Below, piece by piece: positions 8,767 through 17,814 of a DNA stretch of 64,000 nucleotides (position 1 is its first letter; each line of letters starts with the position of its first letter). Source of the stretch: CAYRGQ01 sp964423925 (GTDB lineage: Bacteria; Bacteroidota; Bacteroidia; Sphingobacteriales; Sphingobacteriaceae); the NCBI GenBank assembly GCA_964423925.1, contig CAYRGQ010000001.1:124001-188000 (forward strand), read 5' to 3'. The notes under the pieces are model-generated. The model did not search any database. It was given only the letters and a program-made list of their open reading frames with translations, and had not been told where the DNA came from. Both the position numbers and the translations under genes were made by a program.

Positions 8767-9828
8767 CTAACGTCCAGTTTGATTTTTAAGCCGTTCGTGA
8801 TATCGTAGAAATGCGCGTAACGTTTTTTCGTGGTTGTGAAGTGTCGCGTCATCGTTGGAGCCATCGGTGTCCATTTTTTTGAGCCAGCGTTCGAGGGAGC
8901 CAGTTCGGTGGGCGTCCAGCAGTAGGGGGTACACGTAGGCACTTTTGCAGACGGCGCGGGTGTTGCCGAGTTTTGTGGCCATGCAATCGAGTACGTCTAC
9001 CTCGATTTTCGCTTTCGACCGATTATCCGCCTGTTTGTAGCAAAGGGCAAACTGCCGCAGTGCCTCCAGCGTGCCTCCCCAGGTACGGAAGTCCTTTGCC
9101 GTGAAGTCGCTCCCGGTGATTTCCTTGATGTAGTCGTTAATTTGTCCGGAATCCACACTCCGGCGCTCCCCGTCTTTTTCGAAATATTGGAAGAGCTCTT
9201 GCCCAGGAATTTCCCGGCATTTTTTTACTAGGCGTGCAAGCCGCCGGTCGGTGAGTTTGACATCCTGCCTGACCCCCTTTTTGCCGACGAAGCTTAGTTG
9301 CATGGTGCTGCCGTTGATCTTGACGTGCCGATCTTTCAGTGTACTCAGGCCGACACTTTTATATTGCTTCATGTAGGTTTTCGTGCCTACGCGTAGGAAC
9401 GTCTTTTGCAGGAGATCCACACAGATGGCCAGTACCTTGCGCTCATCGAGTTCGCGACGCGCCAGATCCTTGCGTAGGCGCTCTCGCGCTTTGGGCAGTG
9501 CCTTACCGAATTCGGTTAGCCGGAAGTACTTGTGCTGGGACCGCCGTTTGGTCCAATCCGGATGATACCGGTATTGTTTGCGACCGGCCGCATCGATACC
9601 GGTGGCTTGCAGATGCCCGTTCGCCCTGGGGCAGATCCAGACCGATGTCCAAGCCGGCGGCAGGACCAATGCCGCTATGCGAGCGAGCTGTTTCTCGTCC
9701 GAAATCCGTTTTCCGGAGCGGTTCACATAATGAAACTTGCCCGGTTTGCCCTTGCGGTATATGCCTGGGGTACTGTCGTTGCTAAACGACAGGCCAGTCT
9801 CCTCGATAACTGCTGCCGAGGGTGTCAT
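8767..9828 (-). CDS. DNA topoisomerase IB (poxvirus/bacterial type)
   Basis: A 353-residue type IB topoisomerase that relaxes supercoils through a 3'-phosphotyrosyl intermediate. Typical stretches are LPPAWTSVWICP and ATGIDAAGRKQYRYHP near the N-terminus, VGTKTY, DFRTWGGT with a catalytic-region Arg, and the C-terminal NTRAVCKSAYVYP, in which Tyr298 is the likely nucleophile. Start ATG 9828 gives MTPSAAVIEE; an upstream in-frame ATG at 9927 would add 33 atypical residues. Bacterial TopIB is sporadic and not essential. It is flanked on both sides by minus-strand genes with 150-300 bp gaps, so it is probably transcribed alone. Confidence 0.93.
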   Translation of the reverse strand: MTPSAAVIEETGLSFSNDSTPGIYRKGKPGKFHYVNRSGKRISDEKQLARIAALVLPPAWTSVWICPRANGHLQATGIDAAGRKQYRYHPDWTKRRSQHKYFRLTEFGKALPKARERLRKDLARRELDERKVLAICVDLLQKTFLRVGTKTYMKQYKSVGLSTLKDRHVKINGSTMQLSFVGKKGVRQDVKLTDRRLARLVKKCREIPGQELFQYFEKDGERRSVDSGQINDYIKEITGSDFTAKDFRTWGGTLEALRQFALCYKQADNRSKAKIEVDVLDCMATKLGNTRAVCKSAYVYPLLLDAHRTGSLERWLKKMDTDGSNDDATLHNHEKTLRAFLRYHERLKNQTGR

Positions 9829-9979
9829 TGCTGTGGGTTTAGGGTTGGTATCATATGGGATAAGCTGGTGCCAACCGAGGAACAAGTATGCCGACGGAAA
9901 GTTTGCGCGTGCATAGACTAGCTGCACGAGGTTCGGGGAAAACTCGTCACCCTGGCTGCAGGGCCATACCCGTCCTCGA

Positions 9980-11710
9980 TCACGGTTTCACCAGTAATTC
10001 CACCTTGCCTAGTTCATCAATATGCAGTCGGCGATCGCGTAGTACGTGTTCTATTGCGCTGTCCGGTGCTGTATAGATCTGATAGGTGTTGTCCATAAAA
10101 TTGTTGTTGCCCTTGATTTGCTGAACATAATTGTCTATTACCAAATGGTTGAAGGTGCTGTTGTTGACTGAAATGCGGGTGACCATCCGATTGGGATCTG
10201 CCCCGCGCAAGCGTATATTGCACACGCCAGAGGTTAGCGCGCTGATGTTTACGTTGTCTACATGACCGTGGAATTCTATGTCGCCGTTAATGAAGAAGTT
10301 GCCCGAAAACAGAAAATTATAACCGATTCCGAACCGGAAATCGGGGTTGAGGTATCCTGTTTCCTGGTCATCAAACTTGACCGCGAAACCACCGACTTGG
10401 TTCGCTTCCTGGCAAGCGAAGTTAATAGCGTTTCCCCATTCCAAGTCGTGAACACGATAAGCGGCTTCTTGTTGGTAGGTGACGTAGTATACGGACGAGG
10501 CCGGAGGACTTTCGCCCTTCCAGATAATGCGAGAAGCGCCTTCGTAAGCACCTGTGTCAACCTGATGGACGATAAAATCGACGCCTTCTATCCATTCCTT
10601 GCCGCCCGTGCGAGGTTGGCTGCCGATGCGTACGATATGGCCGTAGCGTGGCAGTCCGTACCATTCGCGTCGCTGGTTGTCGTCGGGCTCGTCCACGACG
10701 TAATGGTCATGGATTGTGAGCCAATCCCAGTCCTTGCCCTCCCTGCGTTTGACGGCCCCTTCGGGGTAAGGGTTCATGCGGTCTCCAAATTTGCCTTTAG
10801 GTCCGGCAAAGATGCCGCTGGTAAATGAGCAGGAGCTGTTATGGATGGAGGGGCCTTGGCCACCCACCCAGTCGAAGAACACACCGTCCTTAAATACAGC
10901 GGGATTGCCCATGGCGTAGATCGACTCAAATTGGTATTCGCCCTGCCCGCAATGGTTACCATTATCGAGACGGATGCCTGTGTGTGCGTCGAGTCGGTGG
11001 ATGTGTGCGGCACGGATGTGCCCTGCTGACCCTTGGATATCAATCCCCACCTCGAAAAAGCGATCCGCGAGGATCCCACCGTTGTAGTTTTCTCCGATAT
11101 CGACGTGTGTCACTACGACGTGGTCAAGTACAAAGTTGCCTGTGCTGGCATCGCCGGTGGTTTCGACAATGCCCACATTGTCGTCAGGGAAATAGACGAT
11201 GTGGGCGATGGAAATTGCGGCGGTACCGGCGATGGTCTTCGCCGGAAGCTCATCGGCCAATTTGATAGTTAGCTGCTCTACCCGACAACCCTTGTGCCGA
11301 ATGCGAAGCGTCGCTGCCGGCACGCGTTTGAAATCAGGACGTGCCACGAAGCCGAAGTCGCTTTGCGCATTATGCTGAATGAGCCGCGTGGCGCCTACAC
11401 CATCGCCGCGGAATACTTGCCCACGATCACTCGATTCGATCGTGCCACGATTGGGTAGGGCACTGCCGTTGAAGTGATAGTCGCCGGCCGGAAAGTGCAG
11501 GGTGGCGCCCCGAGGGGCTTGAGCCATGATTGCCGCGATCTGTTCGGTGTTATGATCCGCGAAGGCGGGGTCGTTTTTTACCAACGGCTTGCTGACGTAA
11601 TGCGCATCAGGCTCATCTACACGAATGTATTGAGCAAGTAGGGGGGTATTGGTCGTCAACAGGAACAGCGCCACCCACGTGAGCGTCTTACGGATTTGTC
11701 GGAATTTCAT
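9980..11710 (-). CDS. Secreted right-handed beta-helix protein (pectate-lyase-like fold), function unknown
   Basis: 576 residues with an N-terminal signal peptide (hydrophobic LTWVALFLLTT, cleavage near PLLAQ). The body has the feel of a parallel beta-helix: an early YHFNGSALPNRGTIESSDRG segment, repeated short strands such as IRAAHIHRLDAHTGIRLDN, then asparagine-rich turns. The family includes pectate-lyase-like and other polysaccharide-active enzymes, but I cannot identify a catalytic set, so substrate and even enzymatic activity are unknown. It stands alone between topoisomerase IB and rnr, not in a SusCD locus. A promoter and a leader hairpin are visible upstream, which supports the ATG 11710 start. 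Confidence 0.72.
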   Translation of the reverse strand: MKFRQIRKTLTWVALFLLTTNTPLLAQYIRVDEPDAHYVSKPLVKNDPAFADHNTEQIAAIMAQAPRGATLHFPAGDYHFNGSALPNRGTIESSDRGQVFRGDGVGATRLIQHNAQSDFGFVARPDFKRVPAATLRIRHKGCRVEQLTIKLADELPAKTIAGTAAISIAHIVYFPDDNVGIVETTGDASTGNFVLDHVVVTHVDIGENYNGGILADRFFEVGIDIQGSAGHIRAAHIHRLDAHTGIRLDNGNHCGQGEYQFESIYAMGNPAVFKDGVFFDWVGGQGPSIHNSSCSFTSGIFAGPKGKFGDRMNPYPEGAVKRREGKDWDWLTIHDHYVVDEPDDNQRREWYGLPRYGHIVRIGSQPRTGGKEWIEGVDFIVHQVDTGAYEGASRIIWKGESPPASSVYYVTYQQEAAYRVHDLEWGNAINFACQEANQVGGFAVKFDDQETGYLNPDFRFGIGYNFLFSGNFFINGDIEFHGHVDNVNISALTSGVCNIRLRGADPNRMVTRISVNNSTFNHLVIDNYVQQIKGNNNFMDNTYQIYTAPDSAIEHVLRDRRLHIDELGKVELLVKP

Positions 11711-11792
11711 TATGTTATTGCGTTGATTTTCAGTGTTTTTTGCGAACGGTTTATATTCGGAATGGGGGCGTAACCATAAAAGGTAATCGGCT

Positions 11793-11814
11793 ACCAGCTG
11801 GCTTATCAGCTGGT
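11793..11814 (-). promoter_or_regulatory. 5'-UTR hairpin of the beta-helix gene
   Basis: Perfect 8-bp arms ACCAGCTG and CAGCTGGT around a 6-nt loop. It lies immediately downstream of the promoter predicted at 11824-11854, so it would form at the very 5' end of a leader of about 105 nt. It may stabilise the mRNA or act as a regulatory structure. Confidence 0.45.
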
Positions 11815-11823
11815 TTAGAAGGC

Positions 11824-11854
11824 CAAATGTAGTAGATTTTTAACGCGGGGCAAC
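11824..11854 (-). promoter_or_regulatory. Bacteroidota-type promoter for the beta-helix gene
   Basis: On the minus strand, GTTG is followed by a 19-nt spacer and TACATTTG, a full match to the TAnnTTTG -7 element with a near-consensus -33. Transcription would start near 11818, about 105 nt before ATG 11710. Confidence 0.55.
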
Positions 11855-12019
11855 CCGTACTGTAGGCTGGGCGTCTTGATACGGTGGGATCACAGTGAGC
11901 GTGGGCAGCGATTGTCCGAAAAGAACCGTTGGTGAGTCGGAGGTATCTTCGTTGCTATAAGGCAAATCGGCGCGACTGTTGGTTGGACCCGCCGCATACC
12001 GAAATGCCTCCGCCTCGTT
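11840..12019 (-). other. Short open frame without an ATG, possible gene remnant
   Basis: The gap 11711-12106 has no normal gene. On the minus strand a frame is open from just after a stop at 12020-12022 to a stop at 11840-11842 (59 codons) and reads like real protein near its end (LPTLTVIPPYQDAQPTVRV). It has no ATG; a TTG would leave about 40 residues. It also overlaps the promoter of the beta-helix gene. It may be the C-terminal end of a decayed gene, or chance. Confidence 0.25.
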
Positions 12020-12106
12020 TTAAAGCAGTTTATTGCTCGTGCCGCGTGAGCCTTGGACGAAGCTTCGACTTTAGGTTATCCCGTTATCTTAATCCGTCCT
12101 TGTCCG

Positions 12107-14242
12107 CTACGACTCCAACGTGAAGTCGATCTGCCGTTTCACCAAATCCACTTTCTTCACGCGGATGGTCACTTCGTCGCCGAGCTGGTACCGTTTTTTG
12201 CGACGTTGCCCGATGATGGCGTAATTCTTTTCGTCCAGGGCGTAGAAGTCGTCCGTAATGTCGCGTAGGCGTACCATGCCCTCGCATTTGTTCTCTTCGA
12301 TTTCTACGTACATACCCCATTCGGTGACGCCCGAGATAATGCCCACGAAAGTTTGGCCGATCTGGTCTTGGAGATACTCTGCCTGTTTGTATTTTACTGA
12401 CGCGCGCTCAGCGTCCGCCGCCCTTTTCTCCATCATGGAAGCGTGTTCGCACATTTTTTCGTAGGCTTCGGCGTTAACCGACTTTTCGCCCTCGAGGTAG
12501 TGCTGCAGCAGGCGGTGTACCATCACGTCGGGGTAGCGGCGGATGGGGGAGGTGAAGTGCGTGTAGTAATCGAAGGCCAGACCGTAGTGGCTGGTCTTCT
12601 TGGTCGTGTAGATGGCCTTGGCCATCGACCGAATGGCCAGCGTGGTGAGGACGTTTTGCTCCTTGGCGCCTTCGATGCGTTCCATCAGCGCGTTGATAGA
12701 ACGGGCGGTTTCACGTTCGTTCTTTACGTTGAGTTTGTGGCCGAAGCGAGCGGCGAAAAGCGCAAAGCTCTGGATACTCTCCTCGTTGGGCGCGTCGTGC
12801 ACGCGGTAGACGAAGGTCTTATTGTGAGGCGGCCTGCCTTGTTTGCCAATAAATTCAGCCACCTTACGGTTGGCCAGCAGCATGAACTCCTCGATAAGCT
12901 TGTGCGCGTCCTTTCGCTCGCGGGTATACACGCCCAAGGGCTTGCCGGTCTCGTCGAGTCTGAACTTCACTTCAGGCGTTTCAAAACTGATGGCGCCGTG
13001 CTTGAATTTTCGTTCGCGGAGAATGTAGGCCAGCTTGTTTAGCGTCAGGATGTCCTCGGCAAAATCGCCTTCGCCACTCTCGATGACTTCTTGTGCCTCT
13101 TCATAGCTAAACCGCCTGTCTGAGTGGATGATCGAACGTCCAAACCATTGATCGACGACATTGGCGTGGGCGTCCATTTCGAAGACGGCCGAGAATACCA
13201 ATCGGTCTTCGTGCGGCACCAGTGAGCACAGGTTGTTGGAGAGGCGTTCCGGCAACATGGGAATGACGCGATCCACCAAGTAGACCGAGGTGCCGCGCTC
13301 AAAAGCCTCCTTGTCTAGCGACGAATCTACCGGCATGTAATAGGTGACGTCGGCAATATGCACGCCGATTTCATAGTTGCCGTTCTCCATCGTTTTAAAC
13401 GAAATGGCATCATCAAAATCCTTAGCGTCGGCCGGGTCGATGGTAAAGGTTGTGGTCTGTCTAAAATCGCGACGCTTGGCAATTTCGTCTGCGGAGATAC
13501 TGCCGTCATACGATTCGGCCTCTTCCTCCACGGCTTTTGGGAACGCGAGCGGGAAGCCGAAGTCCGCTAGGATGGCGTTCATTTCGGTATCATTTTCACC
13601 TTTCTTCCCCAGTACGTGCGTCACCGTACCTACGGGGTTTTTGTTCTTCCCGTCTTGCGGCCACTCTGTGATGGCCACTACGACCTTCTCGCCATCCTCC
13701 GCGCCGTTTAGGTCGGAGAGGGGGATAAAAATGTCCGTCAGCATCTTGCGGTCGTCCGCCGTGAAGAAGGCAAAGCGGGGCGAGATGTTGATGGTTCCCG
13801 TGTATTCCGTCCGGGCACGTTCGAGCACTTCCACGACCTCGCCTTCCTTACGGCGCCCTCGGCTTTTGGCGTAGGCATGTACTTTTACCTTGTCGCCATG
13901 CAGGGCGTTGCGCAGCTTGCGCGGCGCGATGTAAATGTCGTCTTCAAATTCGTCCTCGGGAATCACGAATGCAGATCCGTCGGCCGTCATGTCTACACGA
14001 CCCGTAATGACGGCTTTGAGCTCTTTGAGGATATATTTTCCTTTTTCGACTTCCTTGAAGTTGCCCGCCTTAGATTCGTCTTTCAGGATGGTTTGGATCG
14101 CTTGTCGTGCTTCGCTGTCCGTGATGTTAAGCTTGCCCGATACTTGCTTGTAATTCAGTGGCTTGTTGCCTTCTTTTTCGAATACGTCGGCAATTAGTTG
14201 GGTAAGTATTTGCTTGAATGCGTTGTTTTTGTCGTGTGCCAT
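12107..14242 (-). CDS. rnr: Ribonuclease R
   Basis: A 711-residue 3'-5' exoribonuclease of the RNB family. An N-terminal winged-helix segment (about residues 10-75) precedes two cold-shock-like domains. The RNB catalytic domain carries DPADAKDFDDAIS, with the Asp cluster that binds magnesium, and HIADVTYY. A C-terminal S1 domain starts near GQTFVGIISGVTEWGMYVEI. It degrades structured RNA and helps rRNA and tmRNA quality control. Start ATG 14242 gives MAHDKNNAF. A TACCTTTG box lies 42-49 nt upstream, inside the last codons of the exonuclease gene, so it probably has its own promoter despite the 36-bp gap. Confidence 0.96.
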   Translation of the reverse strand: MAHDKNNAFKQILTQLIADVFEKEGNKPLNYKQVSGKLNITDSEARQAIQTILKDESKAGNFKEVEKGKYILKELKAVITGRVDMTADGSAFVIPEDEFEDDIYIAPRKLRNALHGDKVKVHAYAKSRGRRKEGEVVEVLERARTEYTGTINISPRFAFFTADDRKMLTDIFIPLSDLNGAEDGEKVVVAITEWPQDGKNKNPVGTVTHVLGKKGENDTEMNAILADFGFPLAFPKAVEEEAESYDGSISADEIAKRRDFRQTTTFTIDPADAKDFDDAISFKTMENGNYEIGVHIADVTYYMPVDSSLDKEAFERGTSVYLVDRVIPMLPERLSNNLCSLVPHEDRLVFSAVFEMDAHANVVDQWFGRSIIHSDRRFSYEEAQEVIESGEGDFAEDILTLNKLAYILRERKFKHGAISFETPEVKFRLDETGKPLGVYTRERKDAHKLIEEFMLLANRKVAEFIGKQGRPPHNKTFVYRVHDAPNEESIQSFALFAARFGHKLNVKNERETARSINALMERIEGAKEQNVLTTLAIRSMAKAIYTTKKTSHYGLAFDYYTHFTSPIRRYPDVMVHRLLQHYLEGEKSVNAEAYEKMCEHASMMEKRAADAERASVKYKQAEYLQDQIGQTFVGIISGVTEWGMYVEIEENKCEGMVRLRDITDDFYALDEKNYAIIGQRRKKRYQLGDEVTIRVKKVDLVKRQIDFTLES

Positions 14243-14278
14243 GTTAAGGGTTTATGTATTGTGTTTTGGCGAAGCGGC

Positions 14279-14989
14279 TCAGGCAAAGGTAATGTGTTCC
14301 TCCGCAATAACCGCTTCGTTTCGCATTTTTAATAGAAGCTGCGCGGCAGTTATTACATCTTTTTCACAATATACGCGTATCCGCTCTAAATTGTTTTCTT
14401 CGTAATACACCCGATAGACGTCCTCGCCGCTGATGTCGTCTTTGGGCGTGGGAATATCGAAGACCGCGGCCAGCAGGTTGAGGGAGCTGTAGTGCCTGAA
14501 GTCGCCGAAGCGCCAGAGCTCCATGGTGTCTAGGTGGTTGATTTCCCAAGGCTTTTTACCGGTCACGTCCAGCTGCGTGGGAATGCGTAGGCCGTTGGCC
14601 AGCATCCGCCGGCAGAGGAAGGGCAGGTCAAAGCCCTTGAGGTTATGCCCACAGAGGATTAGATTAGACGACTGGGCCTGCAGGAGCTGAGCGAAATCGA
14701 CGAGCACTGTACGTTCGTTATGCCCATGGAAGGACTTAACACGAAAGTGCTGCGCACCGGCCCGGAGATGAAATACGCCTGCCGAGATACAGATTACCTT
14801 GCCGAACTCGGCGTGTAAGCCGGCGTCGGCGTATCGGTCGGCCGGGGATTCGTCGTCATCAAGGTTACGTGCGATTTTCGCATCCCAGAGCGCTTGGAAA
14901 CGGGCGTCTAGATCGGCATAGCGCCGGTATTGGGCAACCGTTTCGATGTCGATGACCATCACTTGTTGTAAATCTACGGTATGCAGCAT
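14279..14989 (-). CDS. DEDDy-type 3'-5' exonuclease (PolB-exonuclease-like)
   Basis: A 236-residue stand-alone exonuclease of the RNase H-like DnaQ/PolB group. Exo motif I is VIDIET (two acidic residues), motif II is CGHNLKGFDLPFL, and motif III is YCEKDV, where Tyr plus Asp four residues on make it the DEDDy class. Members act on DNA or RNA 3' ends; the real substrate here is not known. The start is 1 bp after the stop of the PBP1C gene, so the two are almost certainly co-transcribed, though no functional link is evident. Confidence 0.85.
   Translation of the reverse strand: MLHTVDLQQVMVIDIETVAQYRRYADLDARFQALWDAKIARNLDDDESPADRYADAGLHAEFGKVICISAGVFHLRAGAQHFRVKSFHGHNERTVLVDFAQLLQAQSSNLILCGHNLKGFDLPFLCRRMLANGLRIPTQLDVTGKKPWEINHLDTMELWRFGDFRHYSSLNLLAAVFDIPTPKDDISGEDVYRVYYEENNLERIRVYCEKDVITAAQLLLKMRNEAVIAEEHITFA
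14284..14291 (-). promoter_or_regulatory. -7 promoter element for rnr
   Basis: TACCTTTG on the minus strand is a full TAnnTTTG match, located within the final codons of the upstream exonuclease gene and giving a leader of about 35 nt. I see no good -33 TTTG at the expected 19-21 nt spacing. Confidence 0.4.
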
Positions 14990-14990
14990 A

Positions 14991-17396
14991 TCATTTCGCT
15001 AGGATTTCAAAATGGTGGGTAAGTTGTGCGCCCGCTTCGTCCACCAGGGTGATGCGGTGCTTGCCCGATTCGATGGTTAGCGCCATTTGGTGGAGGTGGG
15101 ACGTTTCCCCGAGAAATTCGTCGTCGAGGTGCCAGAAGATGCGGCTACCTGATTCCCGATGCGCGGCATTGAAGATGACCTGCCCCCGCTTTCCGTCGAT
15201 TTCCAGCGGGATGTATAGCTTGGCGTGGTTCTTCGGATAGATCATCTCCATGGCGTGGGTCAGGTCGCCGGTGGTACATCCAGGCGCGTAGGGGGGCAGT
15301 TCGCGGTAGCTGCTGTTGCGCCGTTGATAATAGTACGCCATGGCTGGTGGCAGCACAAACCAGGATTGCGTGCGGATGGCATCGGTGCTGACGCACGCCG
15401 CGCTCACTTGGTATTGACCACTTAGGTCGGTGTGGATGGTCTGGTGATAGGGGCAGGACGCGGATTTGAAGCCCGCGGCCGGGATATATAAATTTTCGGG
15501 ATGGGGACAGTCGGCGCCAGCCAGATGGCCGCTTTCCGTGCATACGGCCGTACTGATCATGCGGTCTATCGGGGGGGCAAACCAATCTCCGGACGGGAGG
15601 AGCCCAAAAATTTCAAATAGGATGGGTGCGGCGGTTTCGATACCCGTCAATCCGGGGCGCCCTTCGCCGTCGGCATTGCCCACCCATACGCATACCACGT
15701 GATCGGGGGTCAGGCCGATCGCCCAGCCATCGCGAAACCCAAAACTGGTGCCCGTCTTCCAAGCGACCTGCTTTGACGAGGAAAACTGCTCCCACAGGGC
15801 TTCTTCGCCCGGCCGCATCACTTCCTTCATAGCCTGAAATGTGAAATACAGGGATGCGTGGTCCATGACCGAGGCCCGCTCCGGCTTGCTCCCTCGTCGG
15901 TTGTCAGTCGTCGGCAGGTAAACAGGCAGGTGGTAATGGTTCGGGTCGTAGAGGCCCGCATTCGCCTCATAGTTTTTTAGGGAGCGGGCCATGCTGGCGT
16001 AGGTTCCCGCCAGCTGCCACATCGTGACTTCGCAACCGCCGAGGACCATCGATAGGCCGTAGAAGTCAGCGGGACGGTTGAGCGTGCTAATGCCCGCACG
16101 TTTGAGGAAATCATGGAAACGCGGATACTTGTACTGTTGGAGCATCTTGACGGCCGGGATGTTCAGCGAGCGGCTGAGCGCGCGCGAAGCGGGAATAGCT
16201 CCGTCGTACCCTAAATCGTAATTCTGAGGCATGTAGCCCCCTATCTGCGTAGGCACATCGGGAATGAGCGTGTGAGGCAGCAGCACGCCATCTGTCATCA
16301 TGGCCGCGTAGAGCAGGGGCTTGAGGGTACTGCCTGGGCTACGAAGCGCGGGTATCATGTCCACATAGCTTTCCATCTCTGGCTGGTTGGGTGCATGCAC
16401 GTTCCCAACGTAGGCCAACGCGTTTCCGCTGTCCACGCCGAGGACAAGTGCGGCTGCGTTGTGGATGCCGTTGGAGCGGAAGCGCTGGTGGTGGCGGGCG
16501 ATGATGTCGGCCACCTGCGTTTGCAGGCGACTGTCAATCGTGGTCTCCGCCCGGGTGAATTCGATACCCAAGCTGGCATATTCTCCCTTGAAGCGCTGCA
16601 GGAGGTGGGGAGCGAGCTGCGGCAGGGGATGGGGATTGTCCGGTAGCGGCTCCAGTTTGGAGAGTTCGGCCATTTCCGATGTCAGTACGCCTTTGGCAGC
16701 TAGTTTGTCCAGCAACGCGTTGCGTTTGCCAAGGAGGCGTTCTCTGTTTTTGCCGGGGTGTACCAGCGACGGCGCATTAGGTAGCACGGCGAGGGTAGCG
16801 GTCTCGGCCCAAGACAACTGTTCGGGTGGCCGACCGAAATACCGCCAAGCTGCTGCCTCCAAGCCCACCACGTTGCCGCCATAGGGTGCATGGGACGCAT
16901 AAAGGCGCAGAATCGATGCTTTGCTATAGCGGAATTCCAGCCGTATTGCTAAGAGGGCCTCCACGGCTTTCTGCCAAAGGGTACGCGGTTTATTACGGCT
17001 CATGCGGATGACTTGCATGTTGATCGTGCTGCCGCCAGATACCACACGGTTGCCGCGCAGGTTCTGCCACACCGCACGGACGAAGGCAATGGGGTCGACA
17101 CCAGGGTGATAAAAGAAACGCTTGTCTTCGAAGGTGGTGATGCAAGCTGTGAATTTTTCAGGAACCGCCTCCGTCGCGGGAAATCGCCATTGCCCGTCTG
17201 TGGCGATCGAAGCGCCTAAGAGCTGACCCTGCCGGTCTTCAATTACGAAGGAGGTGGGGATGCAGAATAGCTGCCGAGGCAAGGAAAAATAGAAACCCAG
17301 GGCCAAGACTGCGAGCAAGGATAAGATCACGATTCCTTTCCTTGTCGCGCAAAATGCTCGTAGCCTGCGCCAGGATTGCGTCGCCCAATTCATCAT
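14991..17396 (-). CDS. pbpC: Penicillin-binding protein 1C (bifunctional glycosyltransferase/transpeptidase)
   Basis: 801 residues. One N-terminal membrane helix (about 19-37) anchors a periplasmic enzyme. The GT51 glycosyltransferase domain shows TTFEDKRFFYHPGVD with its catalytic Glu, and GGSTINMQ. The transpeptidase domain has SPGSTLKP (SxxK), SRSLN (SxN) and KTGTSFGFRDGWAIG. A C-terminal BiPBP_C domain marks it as PBP1C, a class A PBP. It polymerises or repairs peptidoglycan. Two ATGs stand side by side (17396 and 17393). No alpha-2-macroglobulin gene, its common partner elsewhere, is seen next to it. Confidence 0.94.
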   Translation of the reverse strand: MMNWATQSWRRLRAFCATRKGIVILSLLAVLALGFYFSLPRQLFCIPTSFVIEDRQGQLLGASIATDGQWRFPATEAVPEKFTACITTFEDKRFFYHPGVDPIAFVRAVWQNLRGNRVVSGGSTINMQVIRMSRNKPRTLWQKAVEALLAIRLEFRYSKASILRLYASHAPYGGNVVGLEAAAWRYFGRPPEQLSWAETATLAVLPNAPSLVHPGKNRERLLGKRNALLDKLAAKGVLTSEMAELSKLEPLPDNPHPLPQLAPHLLQRFKGEYASLGIEFTRAETTIDSRLQTQVADIIARHHQRFRSNGIHNAAALVLGVDSGNALAYVGNVHAPNQPEMESYVDMIPALRSPGSTLKPLLYAAMMTDGVLLPHTLIPDVPTQIGGYMPQNYDLGYDGAIPASRALSRSLNIPAVKMLQQYKYPRFHDFLKRAGISTLNRPADFYGLSMVLGGCEVTMWQLAGTYASMARSLKNYEANAGLYDPNHYHLPVYLPTTDNRRGSKPERASVMDHASLYFTFQAMKEVMRPGEEALWEQFSSSKQVAWKTGTSFGFRDGWAIGLTPDHVVCVWVGNADGEGRPGLTGIETAAPILFEIFGLLPSGDWFAPPIDRMISTAVCTESGHLAGADCPHPENLYIPAAGFKSASCPYHQTIHTDLSGQYQVSAACVSTDAIRTQSWFVLPPAMAYYYQRRNSSYRELPPYAPGCTTGDLTHAMEMIYPKNHAKLYIPLEIDGKRGQVIFNAAHRESGSRIFWHLDDEFLGETSHLHQMALTIESGKHRITLVDEAGAQLTHHFEILAK

Positions 17397-17574
17397 GTGC
17401 TAAAGTACGAAAATAATAGATACGACTGCCGATCACCCGCAAGGGGCGGGGGCCGGAACGAAGGGCAAATAACCTTTGGATGGAATCGCGAACGGGGATG
17501 CGGTTAAACTTAGTTGTTTGCGATGATCGGAACATAAAAGGCAAACCGAGAAGGGAAATCAGTGCGGAGTTTAA

Positions 17575-17650
17575 GCTAAAATTTTATTTAAATTATATAT
17601 TTATGTATTTACGTATATATAATCTGATTTATAATTGTATATCTTTTTAG
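17575..17650. other. AT-rich island in the pbpC upstream region
   Basis: The gap 17397-17814 lacks a convincing gene. Bases 17575-17650 are almost entirely A and T, with runs such as TATATATTTATGTATTT, in strong contrast to the GC-rich surroundings. It may be an UP-element or promoter region, a nucleoid-protein site, or a relic of inserted DNA. Toward the pbpC start, a TATTTTCG box (one mismatch to TAnnTTTG) at 17408-17415 could be its -7 element. Confidence 0.4.
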
Positions 17651-17814
17651 TGCTTAATGTTTTAGCTCTAGTTATCTAGCTGTATTAGCATGGAAGATGA
17701 ATCGCGTGCGCGCAGCAATTTCTTGTAGAATGAGCTCAGAAAAATGGTAAGATACAGAAAAAAATCGCGTGTAAATTGGTTAGGATCGGACGGTGTGGAA
17801 AGAGGGCGCGGCGC

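Noticed and set aside
12443..13042. 199-codon plus-strand open frame
   Set aside because: Antisense to conserved RNase R catalytic domain; open only because of GC-rich codon usage.
17239..17544. 101-codon minus-strand frame overlapping the pbpC start
   Set aside because: Overlaps the pbpC signal-anchor in another frame and has low-complexity, non-conserved sequence.
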